Shown: positions 36,230-46,299 of the stretch, piece by piece
Numbering within the stretch: the stretch's first letter is position 1
Layout of the letters: each line of letters begins with the position of its first letter
Assembly (NCBI GenBank): GCA_016806645.1
Contig: JACSYO010001293.1
Span: forward strand, 82,501 to 146,500
Reading direction: 5' to 3'
Length of the DNA: 64,000 bases
DNA from: Ophiodon elongatus
Taxonomy: Eukaryota > Chordata > Actinopteri > Perciformes > Hexagrammidae
The notes under the pieces: generated by a model
What the model was told of the DNA's origin: nothing
Seen by the model: the letters and a program-made list of their open reading frames with translations, nothing else
Databases searched by the model: none
Position numbers and translations under genes: made by a program

Positions 36230-36620
36230 CATTATAGACCACTGATGCCTCCCTGACATGTGACCAAAATTAATCAGATTTAGATTCAAGTGATCAAACT
36301 GTAATTAATCATGTGAAGAGGGAAATGATCCTTGACGGGGCTCCAGCTGCGAGATGCCTCTGTTTGGTCCCGCGTGCCCCTCTTACAGGGGGTCCACCGG
36401 GGCTACATTAAGAGGCTTTGTGCCAATGTCACCTAAATTACAGTCACTTAACACAACAGATGTACTGAATGTCGAGCAAATGATGTGCTCTGGTTGGGGT
36501 GGCGCATTCACATGCATGGAATAAATTTTACCCAATGTATCAAACATGTTTTTCTTGCATCCTCTCCCCCTCTCAGTGAATTTGCATTTCGCTATATGCA
36601 TAGCATGCTCCACTAACCCA
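36230..36620. promoter_or_regulatory. Candidate conserved non-coding element
   Basis: Contains AAACTGTAATTAATCATGTG (36297-36316, a TAATTAAT homeodomain word), CACCTAAATTACAGTCAC, GTGAATTTGCATTTCGC (an octamer-like ATTTGCAT word) and CTATATGCATAGC. No simple repeats. Inference from motif density. Confidence 0.35.
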
Positions 36621-36624
36621 CACT

Positions 36625-37060
36625 GTGTTGTATCTCAATCTCCAAACAACTCCATCCATGGCTCTTTTATTTGCCGGCCTTTACGGTCTCCAATGCAGCG
36701 TTTGCATCGGTAAATTAAGCGTATTTATTTCAGTGCATCAGTTTGAGGAGATTTTCTCTGCTTTTATAGACTCAGCAGTGGATATGCCAGACGAGCTTAG
36801 TTCAGAAGATTATTTCTCTCTTTGTGTGTCAGACTCCTCAGTAGAGGCACAGGCAGATACAGGTATTCAGATGAGAGCCAACGCGGACTGGGCCATTGTG
36901 CTTTCCTGCACGTAGGAACAGAGCGTTCTGGCATTGCAGGTATAGAGGGGGACAATAACCCAGGGTTGCAGGCACAAATTACATTCATCAAGTTTATCAA
37001 TAGCAAGTCGAGATTTAAGCCAACAGCTCACCCTACCAACACGTCCACCCCCTCCTCCAT
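36625..37060. promoter_or_regulatory. Candidate conserved non-coding element or cryptic exon
   Basis: Balanced unique sequence, open in one plus-strand frame of 96 codons (36625-36915) whose second half is acidic (FEEIFSAFIDSAVDMPDELS) and protein-like, though I do not recognise it. Words such as CGGTAAATTAAGCGTATTTA and TACATTCATCAAGTTTATCA fit regulatory DNA. Both readings are open. Confidence 0.3.
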
Positions 37061-37419
37061 GAGTCTGGCTTTCAATGCACAAGTTAATTCTGCATACATT
37101 GAGAGAAATGATCTGCTCACAATTATGCCTCCTTGGATGGATATTTTATGAAACCAACACCGCTACTGCCACCGCTCTGGAAACAATCCCTAAACATCAG
37201 TAAAGATCTAATTTCTGTGCATAAATACTAAAAGTAATGCCTTGATACTATAGCCCCTCTTTGTATGTGAGAAAGAGAGGGATGGAGAGGGAGATTATAG
37301 GCAGTTTAAAAGAGGAAACCGTGTAATTGTACTTTACTGGGAGAAAGAATAAAGTAAGAGGAGATACATTCTGAAAAATCACAAACCATTATAATCCAAA
37401 AAGGGTTTGTGGGGCGGGG

Positions 37420-38200
37420 CATGTATCCACATAAAGCACTGTTGAGAACCTCCAGCAAATTACCCCGCAGGCCTGCGAGGAGGGGGAAATATCACTAATT
37501 GCCCTCCATTCTGTCAGGTCAATTGACTCTAATTGGAAAAATAATAAAAAGCACACTACCCCGGGAGCAGCAAGCTCTGAAAGCGACAGAGTCCTTTTTG
37601 GAAGGGAGTAGGGGGGGGAGCTCAAATTCCTCAGTGCAAATATGGCATCTGAAATCTATCTTTGCCTCCACCATTCATCCTTAAAACACAATTACAGTGT
37701 GCCTTCCTCCTGGCTATAATTACAAAGAAAAGGGCGCAGGTTACATACCAAGTGAATCTAATAAAATGACGTGATTAGGAATTAATCTGAACAATTCTGA
37801 TCTTTTTGCACCTTTTATGTGTGATCTTTGATAGTATTAAGAGTGTCTGCAGATGTGCATGTCTGTGATGGGGGTGGGGTGGAGGGGAGTGGGGGGGTGT
37901 GTGTTCTGGTCAGCTACTGTTGAATTGTCTCCCCGGGGAGCTCGGTAATTTGGAGTCAAATGAGCGTAGTGGAGAGACCAGGCCACCTACAACAGTAGGA
38001 GTATACAGAAGGAGAACAAGGAGGTATTGAATATGAGCGATGCCCCAGGTGTTGGCAGACAAGAGGGAATAGAGCTAATCTACTATCTACATTACTAAAT
38101 TATTGGAGATGAATGGCTCTGCTAATATAATCTCCCACCCCGGGGGATGATTCCAAGATTAAGGGTGTGACTCAGTATTCATTGCTGTATTCAGCCCTTT
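37420..38200. promoter_or_regulatory. Candidate conserved non-coding region
   Basis: Includes CACTAATTGCCC, TCAATTGACTCTAATTGG, AAAATAATAAAAAGCAC, GATTAGGAATTAATCTG and CTCGGTAATTTGGAGTC, with an intervening G-rich tract. Repeated homeodomain-like words and little simple sequence in the flanks suggest several adjacent elements. Inference only. Confidence 0.35.
37869..37897 (+). repeat. G-quadruplex-prone G-rich tract
   Basis: Five G runs of length four to seven, separated by one to three bases and ending next to a TG tract. It meets the usual G3+N1-7 pattern for an intramolecular quadruplex. Confidence 0.8.
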
Positions 38201-38620
38201 GAGTGACTCAAAAGTTGTAATTTTGTTTAAACCCAGTGTTTACCACAAACTAGATGAAAGTTCCCCAACTTGCCCATCCTGTCTTGGCCAAAATATAAAC
38301 AGAGTCTGTTTAAAAAGTGTGGTTTTTTTTCCTCCCAAAACTGAGTGATTGATACATTTTATCACAGTGGTCAATTACATCTCAATTTGTCCAATAATTT
38401 TATAATTTCTCCATGATGCATTTGGCAGCGTATCTGTATTTATCCAAACGTATTAACGGAAATCATATTCTAGATAAATTACTTGTATTACTGAGGACTT
38501 CTATAGGTGCTGTGTTAAATTTTTATGGATCTGTTAATTTCTTTTTCTATTGTCCTGCAATTTTAGATCAAGAGCTGACCAGAGCTGACCAGAAAATTGA
38601 TCATATTGCTATTAATTGAG

Positions 38621-39064
38621 TTATTGATAATGGCCAAGAAAAAGATCAAAACTTATATTGGAATAAAATATTTCAGATTCATTCGGATTCAGTGCGATTG
38701 CAGGTGTTGGAATCCTTGTGATTAATTCACTGGCATGTACGCCTTCCGGATGACAAAGACATTCTCCTGTGAGACCCACTGGCACATCCCCCGTCAGCGA
38801 CGTCTGGCCCCTTGAGACAAACTTAGGATAAAAACAATGACAGGAGCCCAGCAGCACACAAACCAGTGCCAAACTGCACACCCACCTGCTTATGATCAAT
38901 GAAACCTCACCGTATAGTATCTCGGTATACCATGCCAGCCACTGATGAAAGACCTCATCGTTAGTGACCGTCCTTGATCGGCTCATCGCCTGTTTTGAAA
39001 TGTAAATTGACGGGAAAAGGGATCTGTGAAGGAGTTGCATGCAGAGGAGAAAAGGGGACCCCAC
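38621..39064 (-). other. 147-codon minus-strand open frame of uncertain status
   Basis: The frame has an ATG, a central hydrophobic stretch (WVCSLALVCVLLGSCHCF, about residues 61-78) that resembles a signal or membrane segment, and several cysteines after it (GECLCHPEG). There are no close splice sites that I can defend and no family resemblance that I recognise. An unspliced 147-codon frame in about 64 kb of non-coding DNA is not far outside chance. It may overlie a conserved non-coding block. Treat as hypothetical. Confidence 0.2.
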
Positions 39065-39690
39065 CCTCTGGGGAGATTAACGCCACCCCAGTCAGACATG
39101 TGTCAAGTGGCGCTTGATGAATCCTGGGAAAATGAAAAAAAGGTATGAAAAAAGGAGACAGAGAAAAGAAAGCCCTTTCTCTTCCCTTCTACACATCCCT
39201 GCCTCTCAGATCATCATCTCCCGCCCTTATTCTGTCAACGCCCTTCTTGATGGTTACTGTCAGAGGTGTGCATCTCTTTTGTAGTGTGGTGTTTTGCTGC
39301 TGCCACAGTGGAGATGCTTCCTTCCTCTGCATATGCACAAGTAGGCAAGGATGGGGTGGGTGGTTGGGTGAGGAGCTGGTGCTGGAATTTGGATGGGGAT
39401 GGGGGGCATGGATGCCTGTGGTATCTACTGATCCTGACACACCTTAGGGAATCAGAAACCAAAGGACAGAGGGATCACTTCTCAAGAACTGGGAGAATGA
39501 TATCAGAGGAGAGAGATTTGGTTGTTGGTGGGGGCTATTGCAAGGGCAAGGCACATGTCTGTGACATTGTGGATGATAACACAGGCATGACAGCTAACCA
39601 GTGTGCTAGAAAACCCAGTGAGGATTGGCTGTGTAATCCTTATCTATTTGGTCAGTAGACAAAAAAAGACTAGTCATGAAGGGATGGGAT

Positions 39691-39722
39691 TGTGTGTGTG
39701 TGTGTGTGTGTGCGTGCGTGCA
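39691..39722 (+). repeat. (TG)n microsatellite with TGCG end
   Basis: About 11 TG units are followed by a TGCGTGCG extension that would keep CpG sites. Confidence 0.92.
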
Positions 39723-39829
39723 CATCCATCGGCCAGTCACACTTGGGAGACGGAATGTCTCTCCTGTCACATAAGGGCGGAGGTGTCCCCTTCTCCATTC
39801 ACTCCTGTGTCTGTCTGCCCATGCCTGAA

Positions 39830-40230
39830 AAGGCCATTGCATCATTTGAAGTGACGATGAAATAGAATAGCTAAATAATGTCCCAGCAGGAGGCCGCTCG
39901 CGAGACGATACAATGCGCAGGGCCTGCAAACTAATGGCCAGCTGTCTTATAATGAGCTCCGGCGATCTAGGCTCGCTGATTACCCCCCTCGCCCCATCGC
40001 CATCCCCACTGTGGAACATTACGGGCACTATGTGGTGTCGGGGGGAGGGTGGAAGGTGGAAGGGGAGTAGGAGTGCAGAAGTCTCTCATAGCACAAACCC
40101 CCCAAACCCACCATCACCACTATTGAGCACCAAAACCCTCTCAGTTAACGAACCAAGAGCCGTCTAATTAGAGCTCAAAAATTCATGAGGGTCCTCATTA
40201 ATATTGAATATCTGTTGTGGGCCACGATTT
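39830..40230. promoter_or_regulatory. Strong candidate conserved non-coding element
   Basis: Repeat-free, CpG-containing block (GGCCGCTCGCGAGACGATAC at about 39891-39910, AGCTCCGGCGATCTAGGCTC at 39955-39974) with TTATAATGAGC, GCATTGCATCATTTG, CCGTCTAATTAGAGCTC and a TCATTAATATTGAATATC word. Retention of many CpGs in otherwise CpG-poor DNA, along with TAATTA and TTATAA words, fits constrained regulatory sequence. It is directly followed by a long purine tract. Confidence 0.4.
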
Positions 40231-40255
40231 CCAAATAAGCACTTGCATATGCAGA

Positions 40256-40490
40256 TGGAAGGTGAGAGGAGGAGGGTGCGAAGGAGGGAGTGCATTGTGC
40301 ACTGCCAAAATAAAGGTAGTGAGGTAAAGGTAGAAGGAAGGGAGTAGAAGGATCTAACAGAGTAGGGAGTGGGATATACATGAAAAGAAGGGCGACGGAT
40401 TGAGGAGACAGATGAGGAGAGGAGATGGAGGGAGAGTAGAGAAGAGGAAAGGGGAGGAGAGGCAAAGGAAAAAGAAAAAGTGAAGGACCC
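40256..40490 (+). repeat. Long purine-rich (GGA/GAA) tract
   Basis: About 235 bases dominated by A and G, with GGAGGA, GAGAGG and AAAGAAAAAG sub-blocks, interrupted near 40290-40310. Potential triplex-forming or nucleosome-excluding sequence. It is not a clean tandem repeat. Confidence 0.7.
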
Positions 40491-40559
40491 CAGAGAGCTA
40501 TACCTGTGGAGAAGAGTTGTAATGTTGGAGGACTCTCCAGGGAGAATGTGCATGGTCTT

Positions 40560-41230
40560 TAATGAGGAGGGTGGAGCGCAATGGCTAGGAATAACAAAAC
40601 AAAAAAAAACATTCTGCTCTTAATCCCTCGCTGAGAGAAATAACTCTTTCAAGCAGGCACGCAGAGGTATCACTTTTCAAGTCCCTCATTCCTTCTGTAT
40701 TATCCTGGAATAGGGTACACAGATGAAAGATACCGTCATTTGAAGATTGTCTGCTACCAACAACCGCCATTTGCCTTTGAGATAATTCTGGGTTTTCCAC
40801 TTCAAATTTAGAGGCATATGGGTAATGCACAGGAGGGGGGGATACACTGCATTAAGTATATGTCAGCCACTCTAGAAGACATCAAGAAAGTAATTTCATA
40901 GTGAAGAAGAAAAAAAGCTGACATAACTAAACAATTTCTCCTAACATTGCTATAGTGGTCTTTTGTATTTCTGCAACAATATTTCTGTGAGTAGAGGGGT
41001 GTACACTGTCCTCAGGTACCTAAGGGCACCAGATTTTGGGACAATAGTCCTCATTTACTTCAAGTGTCTCATATCCAGATAAAGTCAAAAAGCAATTTAA
41101 TACACTTTTTGTTTACACCTGTAAACCACATGTATGTGTCTCGGTTAGCCACATCACAAATCCGTCTTGGGTTACCCGGCTTCATACAAATCACAGTCAG
41201 CCGGCTCCGGTCATGAAGTTATTTTAGTTA
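40560..41230. other. Non-coding stretch, nothing identified
   Basis: Unique sequence with short chance frames. 41130-41230 may already belong to the retroelement relic that follows. Confidence 0.5.
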
Positions 41231-41299
41231 ATGGTCAGGACACTACGGCCAGCTTACAGCTCTTGAATCCGGTTCCTTCCCGTGCAACTACCATCTCTG

Positions 41300-42060
41300 A
41301 CTAGACGGTCATCCACCTACAGTGTGCCCTGAAAGAGAGGAACATCCCATTCCACCGGACCAACAACACAATCAGTCTTTTCCGGTTCTTCAAGGCATCC
41401 ACTGTCACCACTCTGGCCAGCCGCTCACTTCCTGGTTCTCTAGCCAACGCCACCTGCTCGCAGCCTGCTGATGACATTATGACTTCAGCTCACTACAGAG
41501 GGGCAACCCCTGCTCCAACCCTTGTTCAAGACCAGGTCATATCTCCCCTTGTGCCTGCTCCAATGTTTTATTCTCATTCATTTCATCACTACAGCAACCA
41601 CTACCAACACTGTTGCTCATTCTGCTAAAGCCAAAACAAGCCACAATTCTCCTTTTTATCTCTGATCCCCTTCTTTCCTCAGTCACCTCAAAACACCCAG
41701 AGACGCCTTTAATTCTGCCCTCAAGGACCATCCCAAGCGTCAGTTAGTCCGCTTTGTCATTCACTGTTTTCATTTTAGTTTCCACCCAGGTATGGAGGTC
41801 ATCCAGTTTAACCGAACCTGACACAGTGGACATCATCAGTCCCATTGGCATAGTACTCTGCTGAGAAGAAACTCCTTTTGAACGCACTGCACTGCTACAC
41901 CAAGCATCAGCGGCCTCATCCCCAGCCCACACTTTTCAATGCATTGAGTTACCCTCACACTCCATCAACCTCATACGTCTGGTTGGCCAAAACTGACATC
42001 ACGAGCGCTTTCAAAGTTTTGCCCATTCATCTAGACTTCTGGAGGTTTTTTGACGTTCCC
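41300..42060 (+). pseudogene. Decayed DIRS/Ngaro-like retrotransposon fragment (gag end and RT start)
   Basis: Three collinear protein-like blocks lie on the plus strand in different frames. The first, 41308-41412, reads a SAP-like segment (ALKERNIPFHRTNNTISLFR). The second, 41711-41810, reads ALKDHPKRQLVRF and is followed by 41814-41866 in a third frame (EPDTVD, then SPIGI), as expected for the linker before reverse transcriptase. The third, 41977-42050, reads AKTDITSAFKVLPIH, which is RT motif A with its Asp. This order matches DIRS/Ngaro-type tyrosine-recombinase retrotransposons as I know them. Frame changes and stops show it is dead, and it is cut off soon after motif A. Recombinase, RNase H and terminal repeats are not seen. 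Family assignment is from memory. Confidence 0.55.
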
Positions 42061-42069
42061 GCTTCATGT

Positions 42070-43090
42070 GATGCTTCAGAGGAAAGGACGTCTCATTTCT
42101 CTTAAAACATATTTCCTCGTTTCCTCTCTCCTCATATGGTTTCCTTGCGTCTCTCCATGCATCCCTGGTGGGAGGGACTAAGACGCAAGGAAAAGATGCA
42201 AGTGAGGGAAACGTGGATGCAATTAAGAGACTTGGGATGTTCCCAATATACTTAAAGAGTGAACTCCGACTCATCAGACTGACAGATCAGACTTCAATCT
42301 TAACTCAAACAAAGTTGACTTTGACCAATTTTCCTTATGGTCATCAGACACCAACTTGGAAGTTATTTGAAGCTGTGGAGAAATCCCACACAAAGATAAA
42401 TACATATAATACTTAAGGTTATCCAAACCTTAAGTATTATGAAATCCTTAATTAAAGGACTTCCTTTAGTTTAAAGGGCCATGTAAGACATTACGGGGGC
42501 ATATGTGCTGGACTATTTCTGGCTCAGACACAGACATTTCCTGGAGTCTTGTTGAAACCCTGAGGCTGCCGGGCAGGTATCAGTCTTCTCATTTAAAAAG
42601 CAAAAAAGAAAACAATGTTGTTTTCCAAAATGTCAAATCAAGGGAAACAAAGTGTGTGTAGCAGCTTGTGAGCTAAGCTTTAAGATATGTACCTGTGTAC
42701 CTACTGTATATGCATGCATGCAAACATAAAAGTGCATGCACATAGAAGAATGCATGTTTGTGCATGTGAGAGCAAGTCTGATTGTGTCAGCTCAGGCATC
42801 TGTTCGCCCATGTGTGCGAAGCGCTTTTGCTTGTGTCCATGTGTATGTGATCGTGTGAAGTGACTGTGGTTGGGGCCAACCTGAGTGCTCTTCCTTAATG
42901 TGTCTGGGAGGTCCAGGGGAGTCGAAGGCTTTGGAGGGTGTGGATGTGTCTGCACTAAGAGATTTATAGGATTCAGCCAGGATCACTCTCTTTCTCTGGT
43001 GCCAAGTTAAGCGGTAGCATAATTAAAACCTCAGAGGAATCCTTTTGAAGTCAACAATGGGATCTTAGGCAAACCTTAATGAAAATGCAC
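42070..43090. other. Non-coding stretch
   Basis: Unique sequence with a TG/CA-word patch (42700-42860) and one perfect inverted repeat listed separately. No gene seen. Confidence 0.5.
42406..42440. repeat. Perfect 15-bp inverted repeat with 5-nt loop
   Basis: The arms ATAATACTTAAGGTT (42406-42420) and AACCTTAAGTATTAT (42426-42440) are exact reverse complements around ATCCA. Such a perfect arm is unlikely by chance at one site, though with 64 kb of AT-rich DNA it is not extraordinary. It could be a hairpin, a protein-binding palindrome or a relic of element termini. Confidence 0.9.
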
Positions 43091-43099
43091 ATACTGTAA

Positions 43100-43124
43100 A
43101 CACACACACACACACACACACACA

Positions 43125-43206
<82 letters not shown>

Positions 43207-43208
43207 AA
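43100..43208 (+). repeat. (CA)n compound microsatellite with CGCA block
   Basis: About 50 CA units with an internal (CGCA)n block at about 43126-43145 and two AAAC interruptions at the 3' end. The CGCA block preserves CpGs inside the array. Confidence 0.97.
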
Positions 43209-43214
43209 CAAGCC

Positions 43215-45660
43215 GAGTCATGCACCCACTTGCACTCTAACACTTACCTATACACGTACGACCACACACAAATACGGTATGTCCATGTATCTTCACACAC
43301 TCTGGAAAGATGCAGGGTAGATTAGATTTGAGATCTATTTGTTGTCGAGGAGGAAATTCATTTCCACAGCCAGCCAGTTGCAGGTACATTCATACAAGAC
43401 AGTTATTACTCTGGCACATAGTTTGACACAGACCAACACACCGTCCCAGAGGGAATGCACTCGTAACAAGACAACATTTCACATAGTTGCAAAAAAACAA
43501 AAGAAAACACACAGTTCATGGTTCTATTAAATGTGGGGACAGCCTATGTGACTGAATAAAGCATTCATAGTAAATGTGAGACTTAGCCAGCATGTACGTT
43601 TTGAGAAAGAAATGTAATTTCCCTAAATGCTTTCCCTTAGTGTATTGTAACGTTGTCTTTTTGTACACGCATACACAGACACGCACATGCATACTGTACA
43701 GGACAATTACTCACATTAAACACCAACAGATGCCATCTTGATTAAATATGACCGTACAAACACTGCATCAAGGGTTCCCAGAGCATATGCCGTGCAGGTC
43801 GTCAGGAGCCCGGGAAAGACGGAAGGATCTGAGACCACCTGCTGTTGTTGCCTTGCTGACAACACACCGTCCGAGCCCCGAGAGGGCGCAGGCTGTGACC
43901 CACCATCCTACCCTTCCAGGAGACTTGGCCCGATACACTGAAAGATGTAAACTGGGGGAAAAGGGGTAGAAATGATGTTAGTAATTCCCAGTACATGTAG
44001 GTCCTGACCTTCTTAAGTGAACAGTGGTATTGATGTGGAACCATAATGGATGTGTAAATTGGACAATCCAGGCTTTTTTCTATAATGAGATATTCCGTGT
44101 ATAATCTTTTCACAGCTTTTGGCTCCACATCAAAGTGAGAAATAGTATAGCTTGTGTATCTCAAGCTTGCATAGTCAAGTTAGCTCCATGCCCTGGACCC
44201 ATACCAGCGTAGATCAAAAGTATTGGGCCTTGTAATATGATCACAGTGGGAGTTTACAATGTGAGCTAACTTGGTGTTCAGAGGGGGTGGGGGTTGAGAA
44301 TAAATGTGTGATCCTTATCTGCCATTGCCCATAACCCATGTAGACATGGTGGTGGTATGCATCAATAAACTCATAAACAAACTGTAATTACTAGCCCATT
44401 AGAGTCAGACCCTCACAAACACAGGCTCATAATCCGTACACAGGAGGGATCGAGGCTTGTCGCTCATTCTCATACAACCCACTGAGCTAAAAAACTGGAG
44501 CAAAATACTTAATGATTTGTGACTGGGAGACAAACAAACCATTTGACATAAGGAGCTTACACACTCTCAAAAGAGATGTAGCAATGTTGACGCCCGTGAT
44601 CATCGCTGTACACACTCCCCTTGTTTGAATTTGAGCAAAGTCTAATTTATAGGGAGGTGATCAGAAAATGGAAGTTAAATTGGTGTTTTATTTGAGGTGG
44701 ATAAACATGTATTCCTCTGCTGGGAGTAATCAGGAAAATAATCACTTCAGCCTTGACAACAAATCTGCTTGAGTAAGTTTCAAGATAATAGCCTTGTTGT
44801 TTGAACTGGACCCTGTGGAGTGCGGTTTGTTTTCCCTATACGTCTAGACAGAAAGTATCTTGACAGTCCAGGCCATGCTCACTGGGAGACAAACCCAAGT
44901 CCAGAGGGATTGAAGGCAGGAACCCCGAGTTCATTCATTATACAAGGCAAGTCTCTCTGGCTCAGATGTCACTCTAGAACCCTAACCAGGCCCCTCACAT
45001 TTTGAACAATACTGTGGCTTTTCAATGACATTTTGGACATTAATATTGCAGGGATTACTTATATCCCCTCTCCATACCTTTATGTATTTTTATGGACTCC
45101 TTCAACGGCGCTGGTCAGGTCCCCTAACCTGGGATATATTGGGTTCTATGTCGTTCCCTAGCCTACTAGTTGGACAACAGGGATATGCTATGATCCACTG
45201 AGACTCTGAATGTGTACATTTCTCTGTGTATACATTGTACCTAAATCTGCCTCACTCCTAACCTTCAGTGGATGCTGTATGACTGAGTGATCAAGCAGAT
45301 CAAGCCTTCATCTACCTCAGCTCCTCTCTATGGTGACATTTCGCCAAACCCCAGGCAATCCAAGGTGCCCTGATCCTCCTCAGCCCATGTTTATTCAAGA
45401 GGCAGGCGGGCCAACCTAGCCTAGAGACAAAAAAAGAGAACTTGATCCGAGGAACATGAGTAATATTGTTCATAGAAAGGGTAGAATTGCAGATATACAA
45501 TTTTAAATTTTTGCTTTTGTCTTTAAAAAGCACACCTTCTATTTTAGCTTTCTTCAAAGAAACAAAAATGCTTTTAAATACAATCGCTCACTATAGCAAC
45601 AAGCTAAATTCTCTCACTGTGTAATGCCTCAAGCATTAATTCTTCAATGTCTTCTAATGT
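43215..45660. other. Non-coding stretch, nothing firm
   Basis: Unique sequence. A minus-strand frame of 120 codons (43802-44164) and shorter frames show no recognisable domain. 44700-44780 (GGGAGTAATCAGGAAAATAA) has weak conserved-element texture. Confidence 0.5.
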
Positions 45661-45671
45661 ATTCTGTTTTT

Positions 45672-45908
45672 GCAGAACGATTAGTTGATTAATAGAATAT
45701 TGTTTACATTAATGATCAAGTAATATGTTAAACTTTCCTCGTTTCAGCCCCTTGAATATGATGATTTGCTGCCTTTTTACTGATTTCTATCATTTTAATT
45801 TTAGTATACAAGCAATTTGAAGATGTCATTTGGAAAAAAAAGTGATGTGCAATTTCAGTATTTTCTAACATGTTGCAGACTAAATAATTAGTTATGTAAT
45901 CGAAACAA
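45672..45908 (+). mobile_element. AT-rich hAT-like MITE (longer copy)
   Basis: The order ACGATTAGTTGATTAATAG, then GATGATTTGCTGCC, a CAATTTGAAGATGTCATTTGG block, CAGTATTTTCTAACATGTTG and AATAATTAGTTATGTAATCG matches a common fish element whose consensus ends in ATTAATCGATTAATCG-type words. The ends are approximate. There is no coding capacity. A shorter relative lies at 56.2 kb. Confidence 0.65.
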
Positions 45909-46119
45909 TACACTATTTAATTAATTGAAGAACGTATTATTACTAAAATTCCTCCATTGTATGAAAAGAGTCCTTGTGCATGCAGCAGAAAAGTACTCCA
46001 AGAGGAGGTAAATAATATTTTAAAACTGCACATATCCACTAACTTCCTGAGCATTATTAAACAAAAAAAACGTGAACATGCCTTTAGGTCGCATGTGGTA
46101 AATAATAACTGATGTGTTC

Positions 46120-46290
46120 AAGTGCAAGGTATTAGCCTCTGTTGCGGGCTTCTAATGCGGTTGGTGTTTGACCGGCGCTGAGCTCTCTAATATGTCTGCT
46201 GGGACGCAGGAGGCTCTAATTAATCCTGAGTTGACGGCCAAGCCAGTACATCCCCTGGGAGGCATCAGGGAAAGCAAGGAGCATCAGCAC
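46120..46290. promoter_or_regulatory. Candidate conserved non-coding element
   Basis: Contains TTGCGGGCTTCTAATGCGG, GACCGGCGCTGAGCTC, AGGCTCTAATTAATCCTGAG (TAATTAATCC, a bicoid/OTX-like plus homeodomain word) and GTTGACGGCCAAGCC. CpGs are retained and there are no repeats. Inference only. Confidence 0.35.
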
Positions 46291-46299
46291 ACTTATCCA

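Noticed and set aside
39266..39658. 130-codon plus-strand frame
   Set aside because: Gly/Trp-rich because of GGTGGG-rich DNA; two other frames are open there as well.
43100..43208. CRISPR-like regular repeat
   Set aside because: It is a simple dinucleotide array with no spacers, in eukaryotic DNA.
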